Shown here piece after piece: positions 1-8,451 of a DNA stretch of 64,000 bases; position 1 is the first letter of the stretch; every line of letters begins with the position of its first letter. Source of the DNA: JACCTH01 sp050741915 (GTDB lineage Bacteria; Actinomycetota; Acidimicrobiia; Spongiisociales; ZC4RG35); NCBI GenBank assembly GCA_050741915.1, contig JBOGEX010000126.1:21521-85520 (forward strand). Direction: 5' to 3'. The position numbers were made by a program, and so were the translations under genes. Under the pieces are notes generated by a model, which saw nothing but the letters and a program-made list of their open reading frames with translations, had not been told where the DNA came from and did no database searches.

Positions 1-341
1 GCGCGGGCTACTTCCTGGCTCTCGTCGAAGAGAATGGGGAAGATGAAGCCCACTTCGTTGGCCACTCGGGCCTGGTTCTTTGGGGCGTCCTCGGGGTAGG
101 CGTTGGTGTCGTTGGAAGCAATGCCGACGATCGCCAGTTCGGTCCCGCCAAAGTCATTGCCGAACCGAGCTAGCCCACTCTGGATCCGCTTTACGTATGG
201 GCAGTGAACGCAAAGGAACACGACCAGGAGTGGTCGATCGACGAAGTCGTCGGAACCGACGCTCTCGCCAGTGCGAACGTCGGTGAGGAGGAACTTGGGG
301 AGCTCGGTGCCGAGCGAGAGCATTGTCGAAGCAACAGCCAT
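1..341 (-). CDS. Thioredoxin-like/redoxin-domain protein (3' end outside window)
   Basis: The translated fragment reads MAVASTMLSLGTELPKF, then a redoxin beta strand LLVVFLCVHCPYVKR and a NDTNAYPEDAP segment. This is typical of the AhpC/TSA-like thioredoxin-fold family whose members run to about 190 residues. The CVHC pair (about C44 and C47) is the likely redox site. The gene is cut by the left window edge, so the C-terminal half is missing. I chose ATG at 341; an in-frame ATG at 323 would also fit, and neither has a good ribosome site. The role is probably cytosolic thiol-disulfide or peroxide chemistry; substrate unknown. Confidence 0.75.
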   Translation of the reverse strand, partial: MAVASTMLSLGTELPKFLLTDVRTGESVGSDDFVDRPLLVVFLCVHCPYVKRIQSGLARFGNDFGGTELAIVGIASNDTNAYPEDAPKNQARVANEVGFIFPILFDESQEVAR

Positions 342-376
342 CCGGCAAGGCTAAACCCTCGCAGCATGTAGGCCAG

Positions 377-1732
377 CTAACTCTCGCGGGAGTACCACAC
401 ATTGCCGGGGCCGATGTAGCTGTTGCCCTCGCCCCATAACGCGACGGTTCTACTTTCTGAGTCGATGTCGAGCTCGAAGTAGTCGCCATAGGGCTGCAGG
501 TAACCATCGTCAGGGGTTGCCAGTTTGTAGGGGAAACCGTTCACGAAGGCGGACAGCTGCGCCTCCGTCGACCAAGTGATGCCGCCGTCCACCGAGCGGC
601 GGTAGTAGGTATTCCATCGAGCATTGGGGTCGTTCCCGCCCGCATCGAGACCGTTGCGGTCGTCCTGCCAGGCGATGCGCACGTCGCCAGCGCCGGTGGC
701 TATCAGCGCCGGAAACAGGTTGTTGACTCCGGGGGGGGCGAGCGATACATCGACTGGGTTGCTCCAGGTCTCGCCGGTCGATCGGGCGACGAACATCCGA
801 TTCGGATCGAACTTGGCGCGGTTGGCGTTCCACAGCACGTACACCCCATCCCCGTCGTCGACGCCGATTGCCATCTGTGCGCCCCAGTAGTCCCAGCCGC
901 CGCAGTCGCAAGGTGGCGGCGCCTGCGATTGGTCGATGACGGTGGTCGTCCACGTATCGCCGCCGTCCGCGGTCGAGGTGATGTACAGGTTGATCGTCCC
1001 TTTTGCCTGGCCCGGGTTGTTAACGCCGTTCCACGCGAAGTAGACAGTGCCATCGGGGCTTATCGCCGCACCGGATGGCAGCGAGACGCCGAGCTTGCTG
1101 TTGGTGTTGTGCACCGGTTGGACCACGCTCCAGGTGTTACCGCCGTCATGGCTGATCGATACCCAGATCTTTTGCTGGCTGTGGTAGGAGAGGTACACGT
1201 GGCCGTCCCTCGCCGCCAGGGCGATCTTGTCAAGGCCGCGCTGAATGTCTTCGACGAGCACCGGCTCGAAGGTTTGCCCGAAGTCGTCGGAGCGGGCGAC
1301 GAACATGCTCGACTTGTCGCCTTCCATATAGGCCGCGTAGACGGTTTTTCCGTCGCCGGCATCGACCACGATCTGGGGGTCGTCCTGGCGGGTTTCCGAT
1401 GGTGCCAGCGCGTGCGGCTCACCCCAGGTCGTGCCGTTGTCGTCGGATATCTGTATCACCATGTGCGGGCTGGGACATTCCGGGCAGGAGGGATCGATCT
1501 CGCCGGAGGATCCACCTCCAAATCCCACGTAATGGGTCCAGAGCGCGTAGACGTGCCCGAAGTCGTCCGCGGCGATGGCCGGTTCCCAGTCGTCGCCGGC
1601 CGGGAATCCGAGTCGCACCGGCGCCTCAAAACCCGGCGTCGGAGGAGGCGGCAACGCTGCGGCCGCGGGGCCGATGACCAGGGCAGCCAATAACCCAAGA
1701 GCGGCGGGTACGACCGCCGATCGGGCACGCAT
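377..1732 (-). CDS. Secreted BNR/Asp-box repeat (sialidase-fold) protein
   Basis: This 451-residue protein starts with a clear signal peptide (MRARSAVVPAALGLLAALVIG, cleavage near AAA-LPPP). It then carries at least five Asp-box motifs: SDDNGTTW, SDDFGQTF, SHDGGNTW, TADGGDTW and SVDGGITW. These mark a six-bladed beta-propeller of the sialidase/BNR superfamily. The arginine triad of true exo-sialidases is not obvious to me, so enzymatic activity is uncertain; many such proteins are extracellular glycan-binding or uncharacterised. It is followed on the same strand by the redoxin fragment about 35 bp away. Confidence 0.8.
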   Translation of the reverse strand: MRARSAVVPAALGLLAALVIGPAAAALPPPPTPGFEAPVRLGFPAGDDWEPAIAADDFGHVYALWTHYVGFGGGSSGEIDPSCPECPSPHMVIQISDDNGTTWGEPHALAPSETRQDDPQIVVDAGDGKTVYAAYMEGDKSSMFVARSDDFGQTFEPVLVEDIQRGLDKIALAARDGHVYLSYHSQQKIWVSISHDGGNTWSVVQPVHNTNSKLGVSLPSGAAISPDGTVYFAWNGVNNPGQAKGTINLYITSTADGGDTWTTTVIDQSQAPPPCDCGGWDYWGAQMAIGVDDGDGVYVLWNANRAKFDPNRMFVARSTGETWSNPVDVSLAPPGVNNLFPALIATGAGDVRIAWQDDRNGLDAGGNDPNARWNTYYRRSVDGGITWSTEAQLSAFVNGFPYKLATPDDGYLQPYGDYFELDIDSESRTVALWGEGNSYIGPGNVWYSRES

Positions 1733-1761
1733 CGGCTCAGCCTACTGGGCCGATGTCGCCG

Positions 1762-3360
1762 TCACATGCGGAAGACGCCGAACTCGTTCGAGCCCTGGAC
1801 AGGGGCCGAATGGCTGGCGGAGAGTGCGATCCCGAGCACATGGCGGGTTTGCCGGGGGTCGATGAGGCCGTCGTCACGAATTCGGGCGGTGGAGAAGAAC
1901 GCCTGCTCCTCGTGACCGATCTGAGACTCGATCAATGCTCGTCGTTGCTGATCGGCGTCCTCGTCGAAGGGTCGACCCTGATCGAGGGCGGCCTGCCGGG
2001 CGATGATGGACATGACCCCGGCGAGCTGTTTGGGCCCCATCACCGCCACCTTGTGATTCGGCCATCCGAAGACAAACCGGGGGTTGTAAGAACGTCCCGA
2101 CATGCCGTAGTTCCCGGCGCCGTAGGACACCCCTGCCATCAGCGAGAAATGAGGGACCGTCGAGTTGGCGACAGCGTTGATCATCTTCGCCCCATCTTTG
2201 ATGATCCCTCTCTGCTCGTACGCCTTGCCCACCATGTAGCCGGTCGTGTTATGGATAAAGAGCAGCGGAGTGTCATATCGATTGCACAACTGGATGAACT
2301 CGGTGGCCTTATGGGCCTCCTCCGAAAAGAGGACACCCTGGGCATTGGCGAGGACTCCGACGACGAAACCGTGGATCGAACCCCATCCGGTTACTAGTGA
2401 GGTTCCGTAAACCGCCTTGTACTCCTCGAAACGCGAGCCGTCGAGGGTGCGAGTCAGAATTTCGCGGGGATCGAAGGGGATCCGCAGATCGGCCGGAATG
2501 ATGCCGAGGATGTCGTCGGGATCATGAATCGGTGAGTCGGGCGTCTGCGTGGGGCCATATCCGTGCTTGCGCCAGTTGAGATGGGCGACGATGTCGCGGC
2601 CGATACGAAGGGCGTCGAGCTCGTCCTGGGCGAAGTAGTCGGAGAGTCCAGAGATCCGGGAATGCATCTCCGCCCCGCCCAGCTCCTCGTCGGTGGACTC
2701 CTCGCCCGTCGCCATCTTCACCAGCGGGGGACCGCCGAGAAAAACCTTGGCCCGCTCTTTCACCATGACGGAGTAGTCGCACATCGCCGGCACATAGGCA
2801 CCTCCGGCCGTCGAGCTCCCGAAGACCAACGCCACCGTGGGGATGCCGAGGCGGGAGAGCTGAGTGAGATTGCGAAACCACTTGCCCCCGGTAATGAAGA
2901 CCTCGGCCTGATCGGGGAGATCCGCCCCGCCCGACTCCACCAGGTTGACCAAGGGCAGCCGGTTCTCCCGCGCGATGTCCTGAGCGCGCAAGGTCTTGGC
3001 CAGGCTGTAGCGATTCGAGGACCCCGCCTGGCTGGTGGGGTCGTGGGCCGAGATGAGGCATTCCACCCCCGAGATGACGCCGAGGCCGGTGACAGCATTG
3101 CCCCCGAGGTTCTTGTCGGTCCCCCAGGCCGCCAGCGTCGACAGCTCGAGGAAGTGGGAGTCGCGGTCTAGCAGGAGCTCGATGCGCTCGCGGACCATCA
3201 TCTTTCCCCGGGCGCGGTGACGATCGATGTACTTCTGGCCCCCACCCAGCCTCGCCTCGGCTTGGAGGGCCTCAAACTCCTCGAGCCGCTCAGTGCTTGC
3301 CTGGTAGTTGGAGGCAAACTCGTCGCTCTTCCGATCGACCCGGCTTCCGAGCACCTGCAT
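1762..3360 (-). CDS. Acyl-CoA carboxylase carboxyltransferase (beta) subunit
   Basis: A 532-residue biotin-dependent carboxyltransferase with both crotonase-fold halves: N-terminal KMMVRERIELLLD and VNLVESGGADLPDQ with SSTAGGAYVPAMCDY, and C-terminal FIHNTTGYMVG with GAGNYGMSGRSYNPRF. The length and the GAGNYGM/NPRF motifs resemble the 3-methylcrotonyl-CoA and geranyl-CoA carboxylase beta branch more than AccD or propionyl-CoA carboxylase. It would transfer CO2 from carboxybiotin to an acyl-CoA, probably in leucine or branched-chain degradation. No biotin-carrying alpha subunit is visible in the window, so a partner gene must lie elsewhere. It is divergent from the DUF4388 gene. Confidence 0.88.
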   Translation of the reverse strand: MQVLGSRVDRKSDEFASNYQASTERLEEFEALQAEARLGGGQKYIDRHRARGKMMVRERIELLLDRDSHFLELSTLAAWGTDKNLGGNAVTGLGVISGVECLISAHDPTSQAGSSNRYSLAKTLRAQDIARENRLPLVNLVESGGADLPDQAEVFITGGKWFRNLTQLSRLGIPTVALVFGSSTAGGAYVPAMCDYSVMVKERAKVFLGGPPLVKMATGEESTDEELGGAEMHSRISGLSDYFAQDELDALRIGRDIVAHLNWRKHGYGPTQTPDSPIHDPDDILGIIPADLRIPFDPREILTRTLDGSRFEEYKAVYGTSLVTGWGSIHGFVVGVLANAQGVLFSEEAHKATEFIQLCNRYDTPLLFIHNTTGYMVGKAYEQRGIIKDGAKMINAVANSTVPHFSLMAGVSYGAGNYGMSGRSYNPRFVFGWPNHKVAVMGPKQLAGVMSIIARQAALDQGRPFDEDADQQRRALIESQIGHEEQAFFSTARIRDDGLIDPRQTRHVLGIALSASHSAPVQGSNEFGVFRM

Positions 3361-3440
3361 CGTTTTTCGAGGCTAGCTCCCACTCAACTTCGGGTCTGAG
3401 AGGGCCGATACATCCTGGTAACTCAGGAGGTCTGTGAGGG

Positions 3441-4304
3441 ATGCTTCTTTCTGGGAGTCTTAGCAACTGGTCGGTGGGCGACCTATTGCAGATCATGCGG
3501 GTGACGGCCAAAACGGCCACGCTGCGAATCGATGGTTCGCGCCCCGGTGTGATCCATTTCGGCGAAGGGCGCATCGTCGGCGCCGGACTCGCCGGCCAGC
3601 GGGTTCCTCGCAACGCCGAAGAGGCTTTACGGGCTACGGTCGATGCCCTTCACGTCCTCACTTCCACCGTCGACGGTGCCTTCCTTGTCGCCGAGCCCGA
3701 CTTCGACCCTGCCCTTCGGGGCTGGGATGTGGCCGAAGTGATGATGGAGGTCGACCGCCTCCGGCAAATGGAACACGAGGTCATCTCACAGGGAGTTACC
3801 GATGACACCTTGCTCCATCTTGCCTCCGAAGTAGCCACTCCGGTCACACTCCATTCCGAGGAGTGGGCGGCACTTTGTGCCCTCGTGCCCTCCTTCAGCC
3901 TGAGCTCGCTCCAGGAGGCCTTCGGTAACTCCCGCGCTCTCCAGTTCCTGAGCGCTCTTCTCGGACGCGGACTCACGGTTCTTGCCCCCGATACCCAAGT
4001 CGAGGTAGCGATCGACACGGTCCCCGCTCCGGAGCCCATCGTCCTCAATGAGGTGAGCGTGGTCGTCGATTCGGAGCCAGAGCTGCCGATCCTCGACTGG
4101 TTGGGCGACCATCGGGTCGAGGGCGCGATCGATCTCAGTCCCGAAATGGCCGAAGAAGAAGGGGAAGAGTACGAAGAAGACGAAGAGGAGTTAGAAGCCG
4201 ATCCCAGTCGCCGGGTATTGCGGGCCGTCGTCGCCTCACCAGAGACCACCCTCGTTTCCAACGTACTCGGTGATATGCGAAAGCTGAGGACCGGTCAGAG
4301 CTGA
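3441..4304 (+). CDS. DUF4388 (PATAN-like) domain protein
   Basis: The N-terminal roughly 100 residues (LLSGSLSNWSVGDLLQ, TLRIDGSRPGVIHFGEGRI) match the DUF4388 pattern, often found in bacterial signalling proteins and commonly linked to GTPase or gliding/type IV pili regulation in other phyla. The middle is helical. Residues about 215-260 are very acidic (EEEGEEYEEDEEELE). There is no membrane segment or signal peptide. An AGGAGG sequence lies about 10 nt before the ATG. Function is unknown; the gene precedes udk but a long hairpin separates them. Confidence 0.75.
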   Translation: MLLSGSLSNWSVGDLLQIMRVTAKTATLRIDGSRPGVIHFGEGRIVGAGLAGQRVPRNAEEALRATVDALHVLTSTVDGAFLVAEPDFDPALRGWDVAEVMMEVDRLRQMEHEVISQGVTDDTLLHLASEVATPVTLHSEEWAALCALVPSFSLSSLQEAFGNSRALQFLSALLGRGLTVLAPDTQVEVAIDTVPAPEPIVLNEVSVVVDSEPELPILDWLGDHRVEGAIDLSPEMAEEEGEEYEEDEEELEADPSRRVLRAVVASPETTLVSNVLGDMRKLRTGQS

Positions 4305-4310
4305 CGTTTT

Positions 4311-4362
4311 CATTCTTGCGTAAATTTCGGCACATAAATGCGCCGAGATTTACGCAAGAATG
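4311..4362. repeat. 21-bp inverted repeat (hairpin) around the udk start
   Basis: Left arm 4311-4331 and right arm 4342-4362 are complementary at 20 of 21 positions, with a 10-nt loop (4332-4341). The core is TTCTTGCGTAAATTTCGGC. The annotated udk ATG (4338) is inside the loop. No T-run follows, so it is not a classical terminator. A second copy was not seen in the window. Confidence 0.85.
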
Positions 4363-4979
4363 TTGTGATCGGGATCGCCGGGGGATCTGGCTCGGGCAAA
4401 ACCACGATTGCCGCAGCGGCGGCAGCAGCCGTCTCCGGGGTTCTGATCATCCAGCACGATGCCTACTACCGGCATCGACCCGAGCTCGCCTTGGCCGAAC
4501 GAGCAGCGGTCAATTACGACCATCCGGATTCGCTCGAGACCGAGCTCTTGATCAATCACCTCCAACTCCTCCGCAAAGGGGATAGGGTCGAGATCCCGAC
4601 CTATGACTTCGCCGCCCATCTGCGGGCGGAGCGCACGACGCCGGTCGAGCTAGCCCAGGTAGTGATCGTCGAAGGGATTCTCGTGCTGGCCGACGTTGAT
4701 CTCCGATCTCAACTCGATTTGAAGATCTATGTCGACACCGATGCCGACCTGCGACTGGCGCGACGTATCCAACGTGACATCGACGAGCGAGGTCGCCACC
4801 TTGCCTCCGTGTTGGATCAATACTTCGCCACGGTGCGGCCGATGCATCTCGAGTTCGTCGAACCTTCCAAGAGGTACGCCGACCTCATCATCCCGGAGGG
4901 TTATAACCCGAATGCACTGGCGACCATGGTGGAGATGATTCGAGCCAACCTGGCCGGGAACGACCCTTCCATATACTAA
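4338..4979 (+). CDS. udk: Uridine kinase
   Basis: A 213-residue P-loop kinase with Walker A GIAGGSGSGKTT at residues about 11-22, the QHDAYYRH substrate loop, and the RIQRDIDERGR lid, all typical of uridine/cytidine kinases. It phosphorylates uridine or cytidine with ATP or GTP in pyrimidine salvage. The ATG at 4338 lies inside the loop of a 21-bp hairpin. An in-frame GTG at 4365 gives the textbook N-terminus MIGIAGGSGSGK and could be the real start. No clear Shine-Dalgarno sequence precedes either. The last codons overlap the -10 box of proC. Confidence 0.88.
   Translation: MRRDLRKNVVIGIAGGSGSGKTTIAAAAAAAVSGVLIIQHDAYYRHRPELALAERAAVNYDHPDSLETELLINHLQLLRKGDRVEIPTYDFAAHLRAERTTPVELAQVVIVEGILVLADVDLRSQLDLKIYVDTDADLRLARRIQRDIDERGRHLASVLDQYFATVRPMHLEFVEPSKRYADLIIPEGYNPNALATMVEMIRANLAGNDPSIY
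4972..4977 (+). promoter_or_regulatory. -10 box of proC (TATACT), leaderless arrangement
   Basis: TATACT lies within the last codons of udk, 7 nt before the proC ATG at 4985. That spacing puts the transcription start at or next to the start codon. There is no ribosome site, so a leaderless mRNA is likely. Confidence 0.6.
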
Positions 4980-4984
4980 CCCCA

Positions 4985-5791
4985 ATGACCAGGCGCCCTA
5001 CGGTCGCTGTCGTCGGAGTCGGCGCCATGGGTGAGGCTCTGACCGCCGGACTCCTCAACGCCGGGTGGGATCCTACCGATCTCACGCTGGTCGTGCGTCG
5101 TCCCGAAAGGATTGCTCAACTCCGGGAAAGAACCGGGCTGGAGGCGTCACTTTCGATCGAAGACGCTTCGGGTCGCGATGTGATCGTCATTGCGGTCAAG
5201 CCGCGCGACGTCGCCTCGCTGCTCGAGGGCCTGAAGGCGGCGATCAAGCCTGGGCAAGTACTGCTCTCGATCGCCGCCGGGGTGCCGACGTCGACCTACG
5301 AGGCGGCTCTGAGCGATGTGGCTGTGGTGAGGGCGATGCCCAACACTCCGGCGTTGGTCAAAGAAGCGGTCACCGGGATGGCCGGGGGCCGGCATGCAGG
5401 CGAGGGCGAGCTCGAAAAGGCGCGCCTGGTACTCGAAGCGGTCGGGGGAGTGCAACAACTCGACGAAAGCCTCCTCGACGCCGTCACCGCGGTGAGCGGC
5501 ACCGGACCGGCCTATGTATTCCTCCTGGCGGAGGCCCTCACCGAAGCTGCGGTCCGCGAGGGCCTGCCCCGCGACATTGCCGAGTCTTTTGTCAACCAGA
5601 CCATCCGTGGCGCCGGCCACCTTCTCACCGAGACGTCACGGGGTCCGTTCGAGCTTCGGTCGCAGGTGACCTCGCCTGGAGGAACCACCGCCGCCGCGGT
5701 CCATGTGCTCGAAGAGCGCGGTTTTCGAGCCCTGGTCGAAGACGCCGTGCGGGCCGCTGCCCAGCGAGCTAGGGAGCTCGGCTCGGGATGA
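4985..5791 (+). CDS. proC: Pyrroline-5-carboxylate reductase
   Basis: A 268-residue ProC with Rossmann start VAVVGVGAMGEAL, IAVKPRD, the PNTPALV motif (VVRAMPNTPALVKE) and the C-terminal signature QVTSPGGTTAAAVH. It reduces 1-pyrroline-5-carboxylate to proline with NAD(P)H. A perfect TATACT box 7 nt before the ATG suggests its own leaderless promoter. Its stop overlaps the next start (ATGA), so it is translationally coupled to proline dehydrogenase, which catalyses the opposing oxidation. Confidence 0.93.
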   Translation: MTRRPTVAVVGVGAMGEALTAGLLNAGWDPTDLTLVVRRPERIAQLRERTGLEASLSIEDASGRDVIVIAVKPRDVASLLEGLKAAIKPGQVLLSIAAGVPTSTYEAALSDVAVVRAMPNTPALVKEAVTGMAGGRHAGEGELEKARLVLEAVGGVQQLDESLLDAVTAVSGTGPAYVFLLAEALTEAAVREGLPRDIAESFVNQTIRGAGHLLTETSRGPFELRSQVTSPGGTTAAAVHVLEERGFRALVEDAVRAAAQRARELGSG

Positions 5792-6696
5792 GCCTCTTTT
5801 CCCGCCTGCTGGTGGGAACGGCTGAATCCCCCCCGATCAAGCGACTCATCACCCGAACCACCGCCGGCCAAGCGCTCGCTTATCGGTTCGTAGCTGGAGA
5901 GACCCTCGACCAGGCCGCCGCGGTCGCTCGGCGGCTCAATCATTCCGGGATGGCAGTGTCACTCGACCTGCTCGGCGAAGAGGTGCTGTCAACTGCCGAG
6001 GTCGACCTTGCCTACAAGGGGTATGAGGAGTGCCTGCAACGCATCGCTGACGACGAGCTCGATGCCAACATTTCGATCAAGCTCACCCAACTCGGGTTGG
6101 CCGTCGATCGCGACGTCGCTTCCTCGACCCTCGATCGACTCGCCGTCGTTGCCCGGGAGATCGGGCTCACGATCACCATCGATATGGAGGACTCTCGTTA
6201 CACCGCGGCCACGGTCGATCTCTACCGGCAGGCGCAAGAGCGTCACGGCAACCTCGGGCTGGCTCTCCAGGCCTATCTGTATCGAACTCCGGGCGACATC
6301 ACGAGCCTGGTGGGTCTCGGCGGACACCTGCGGCTTTGCAAAGGTGCCTATGTCGAAGAGCGCGATGTTGCCTTCATCGACAAGGACGAAGTCGACGCGG
6401 CCTTCGCCCGTCTCCTGGAGATGCTGATGTCGGCCGACCAGGTGATGCCAGCCATCGCCACCCACGATCCTCCCTTGATCGAGCTGACGAGGCGATTGGC
6501 CCGCACAAGGCGAGCACCCTTCGAGTTTCAGATGCTGTACGGGGTCCGCACGCAAGCGCAGCAGGAACTCGTCAGGGCCGATTATCCGGTTCGGATCTAC
6601 CTGCCGTACGGCGTCGCCTGGTATCCGTATCTGGTGCGCCGGTTAGGAGAGCGCCCTGCCAATCTCGGTTTCTTCCTGAGATCGCTTTGGCGATGA
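5788..6696 (+). CDS. Proline dehydrogenase (monofunctional PutA-type)
   Basis: A 302-residue FAD-dependent (beta/alpha)8 barrel. Motifs include SIKLTQLG, ITIDMEDSRY, LALQAYLYRT, LCKGAYVEE, FEFQMLYGVR and the C-terminal RIYLPYG...YLVRRLGERPAN, which carries the conserved arginines that bind proline carboxylate. It oxidises proline to pyrroline-5-carboxylate and passes electrons to quinone. The length fits the short monofunctional ProDH of Gram-positive bacteria; no P5C dehydrogenase is fused or adjacent. It starts within the proC stop codon. A 47-bp hairpin repeat follows its stop by a few bases. Confidence 0.92.
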   Translation: MSLFSRLLVGTAESPPIKRLITRTTAGQALAYRFVAGETLDQAAAVARRLNHSGMAVSLDLLGEEVLSTAEVDLAYKGYEECLQRIADDELDANISIKLTQLGLAVDRDVASSTLDRLAVVAREIGLTITIDMEDSRYTAATVDLYRQAQERHGNLGLALQAYLYRTPGDITSLVGLGGHLRLCKGAYVEERDVAFIDKDEVDAAFARLLEMLMSADQVMPAIATHDPPLIELTRRLARTRRAPFEFQMLYGVRTQAQQELVRADYPVRIYLPYGVAWYPYLVRRLGERPANLGFFLRSLWR

Positions 6697-6703
6697 GGGC
6701 TCG

Positions 6704-6750
6704 TTCTCTGGGCTGTAGAGGCTGTTGGACAACCTCTAGAACCCAGGGTT
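6704..6750. repeat. 47-bp hairpin repeat, copy 1
   Basis: Ends TTCTCTGGGCT and AACCCAGGGTT are shared with two other copies (31035-31081 and 45590-45636, opposite orientation). The centre differs but keeps base pairing: TAGAGG at 6716-6721 pairs with CCTCTA at 6733-6738. It sits between the proline dehydrogenase stop and the -10 box of the peroxiredoxin gene. Confidence 0.75.
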
Positions 6751-6755
6751 CGCTT

Positions 6756-6761
6756 TAAGGT
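6756..6761 (+). promoter_or_regulatory. -10 box of peroxiredoxin gene (TAAGGT), leaderless arrangement
   Basis: TAAGGT is followed by 7 nt and then ATG at 6769, with no ribosome site. This is the same geometry as at proC. Confidence 0.5.
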
Positions 6762-6768
6762 CGGGGCC

Positions 6769-7212
6769 ATGAGCATCGAATTCACTCTCCCCGATCAGGA
6801 CGGCCGGCCTTTCTCGTCCAACGACCACAAGGGCCGAAAGTTGATCGTCTTCTTCTATCCGGCGGCGATGACGCCGGGCTGCACCGCCGAGGCCTGTGAC
6901 TTTCGCGACAACTACCAGGCCTTGCAGAAGGCCGGTTACGACCTGGTCGGGATCAGTCCGGATGCCCCGGCGAAGAACGCTCGCTTCCGTGAGAAAGAGG
7001 GACTCAATTTTCCTCTTCTATCGGATACCGATCACAAAGTCGCCGGCCAGTTCGGCGCCTGGGGACCGAAGAAGCTGTACGGGAAGGATTCAGTCGGCCT
7101 CATCCGCTCGACGTTTGTCCTGGGAGGAAACGGCGAGTTGGAACGGGAGTATCGCAACGTCAAAGCCAAAGGCCACGTTGCCCGGTTGACAGCTGATCTC
7201 GGGGTGTCGTGA
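6769..7212 (+). CDS. bcp: Thioredoxin-dependent peroxiredoxin (Bcp/PrxQ family)
   Basis: A 147-residue peroxiredoxin. FFYPAAMTPGCTAEACDFRD has the peroxidatic Cys (GCT) and a nearby second Cys five residues later (EAC), the arrangement of atypical 2-Cys PrxQ/Bcp enzymes. FPLLSDTDHKVAGQFGAWG and STFVLGGNGELE complete the fold. It reduces H2O2 and organic hydroperoxides with thioredoxin in the cytosol. Its stop overlaps the GTG of the next gene (GTGA), suggesting coupling to the TPM-like membrane protein. Confidence 0.92.
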   Translation: MSIEFTLPDQDGRPFSSNDHKGRKLIVFFYPAAMTPGCTAEACDFRDNYQALQKAGYDLVGISPDAPAKNARFREKEGLNFPLLSDTDHKVAGQFGAWGPKKLYGKDSVGLIRSTFVLGGNGELEREYRNVKAKGHVARLTADLGVS

Positions 7213-8405
7213 TCGCACTGCTCCTTGCGACCCTGTTGCTGGCAACCGAGCCCGGCGGTCCCGATATTTCCCCGATCGTCGACGAACTCGAACTGCGTCG
7301 GTTTTACCTCGAGGAGGGCATAGACGCGTCGGTGGACGAGCTCGAAAGGCTCGTGGACCGCTTCGATGACATCTACTTCGTTGCCCTCGAGAGCGAAAGT
7401 GATGCTGACGCACTCGCCGATGACCTCCTCGACCGGTTTGGTAGCGGCACCGTCGTCGTGTTGACCCCGAGCGAGATCGGGGCGGTGAGCACCGTTTACG
7501 ACGACGACCAAATCGATGCCGCCCTCGACGAGACCGTCGGTAGCAGCGGCAGTACCTACCTCGAGGACTTCAGCGAGTTCGCCGGCGCCTTGACCGGAGT
7601 CGTCGATAGCTCGAGTGAAGGCGGGGGGTTCAGCCTGGTACCGGTGCTGGTCGTCGTCGGCATCGTCGGGTTGGTCGGGTTCTTTATCTGGCGGGGGAGT
7701 GCCGAGAGAAAGCAAGCAAAAGAGAAGCTTTTCGCAGAAGCGCGCGAAGAGATCCGCCAGCAGATGGACGTGATCGCTAACGAGATCGTCGACCTGGCCG
7801 ACGACCCGCGAGTGGCGAGCAACGAAACCGCCACCAATCACTACCGGCAGGCCTCGGAAACCTTTCGTCAGGCTGAGTCGCGGCTCGCGGCTGCATCGAC
7901 TCTCGATCAACTCGAAGATCTATCCGACGACCTTGACCGAGCCCGCTGGCAACTCGACGCCAGCAACGCCCTGGTTGAAGGGCGACCATTACCTCCCGAG
8001 CCAACCGAAGTCGCCCCTCCTCATTGTTTCTTCGATCCCACCCACGGCACCGGCCGGGTCGAGGCCGAGATCCAAACGCCGGCCGGGGCAAGGAAGGTGA
8101 TGGTTTGCGAGGCCGACGCCGAGAAACTTCGCCGGGGCCAATCCCCTGACGCCCGCCAGATTCCCTATGACAGCCAGCCGGTGCCCGCCCCTCGCGCTCC
8201 CCGTACCCATGGTGGTTTGGGGATGGACTGGCTCGAGGTTTTCTCCATCATCGTGGGCGGCATGGGAAGCGGTCTTCCCTACGACTGGTCCGGCGGACCC
8301 CGAACGAGGGGCCGGGGGCGCGGAGGAATCCCGTTCCCCAGTGTCAGCCGCGGTCGCGGGAGCGCTGCCCGCGGTTCTCGCAGCCAAGGCCGTCGTACCC
8401 GCTGA
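7209..8405 (+). CDS. TPM-like secreted/membrane protein with basic RG-rich tail
   Basis: A 398-residue protein with a hydrophobic N-terminus, an extracytoplasmic alpha/beta region (about 20-130) resembling TPM-type domains, one transmembrane helix (SLVPVLVVVGIVGLVGFFIW, about 142-161), a coiled-coil-like helical region (about 165-260) and a Gly/Arg-rich C-terminus (TRGRGRGG, SRGRGSAARGSRSQGRR). HCFFDPTHGTG resembles a segment seen in actinobacterial relatives. The start is GTG overlapping the previous stop. The next gene is pspA, so the pair may act in cell-envelope stress; exact function unknown. Confidence 0.65.
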   Translation: MIALLLATLLLATEPGGPDISPIVDELELRRFYLEEGIDASVDELERLVDRFDDIYFVALESESDADALADDLLDRFGSGTVVVLTPSEIGAVSTVYDDDQIDAALDETVGSSGSTYLEDFSEFAGALTGVVDSSSEGGGFSLVPVLVVVGIVGLVGFFIWRGSAERKQAKEKLFAEAREEIRQQMDVIANEIVDLADDPRVASNETATNHYRQASETFRQAESRLAAASTLDQLEDLSDDLDRARWQLDASNALVEGRPLPPEPTEVAPPHCFFDPTHGTGRVEAEIQTPAGARKVMVCEADAEKLRRGQSPDARQIPYDSQPVPAPRAPRTHGGLGMDWLEVFSIIVGGMGSGLPYDWSGGPRTRGRGRGGIPFPSVSRGRGSAARGSRSQGRRTR

Positions 8406-8451
8406 CGCCCGACACCGGTATCCTCGCCGACCGGAAACGAAAGGGCGAGAA

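Noticed and set aside
929..1693. 254-residue open frame antisense to the BNR-repeat gene
   Set aside because: A GC-rich shadow frame with no domain, no ribosome site and a composition rich in Arg and Gly; the opposite strand has a clear signal peptide and Asp boxes.
6722..6735. Third GntR operator (GTTGGACAAC)
   Set aside because: It is the loop region of a 47-bp hairpin repeat, lacks the central TCAGA spacing of the two true sites, and is near unrelated genes.
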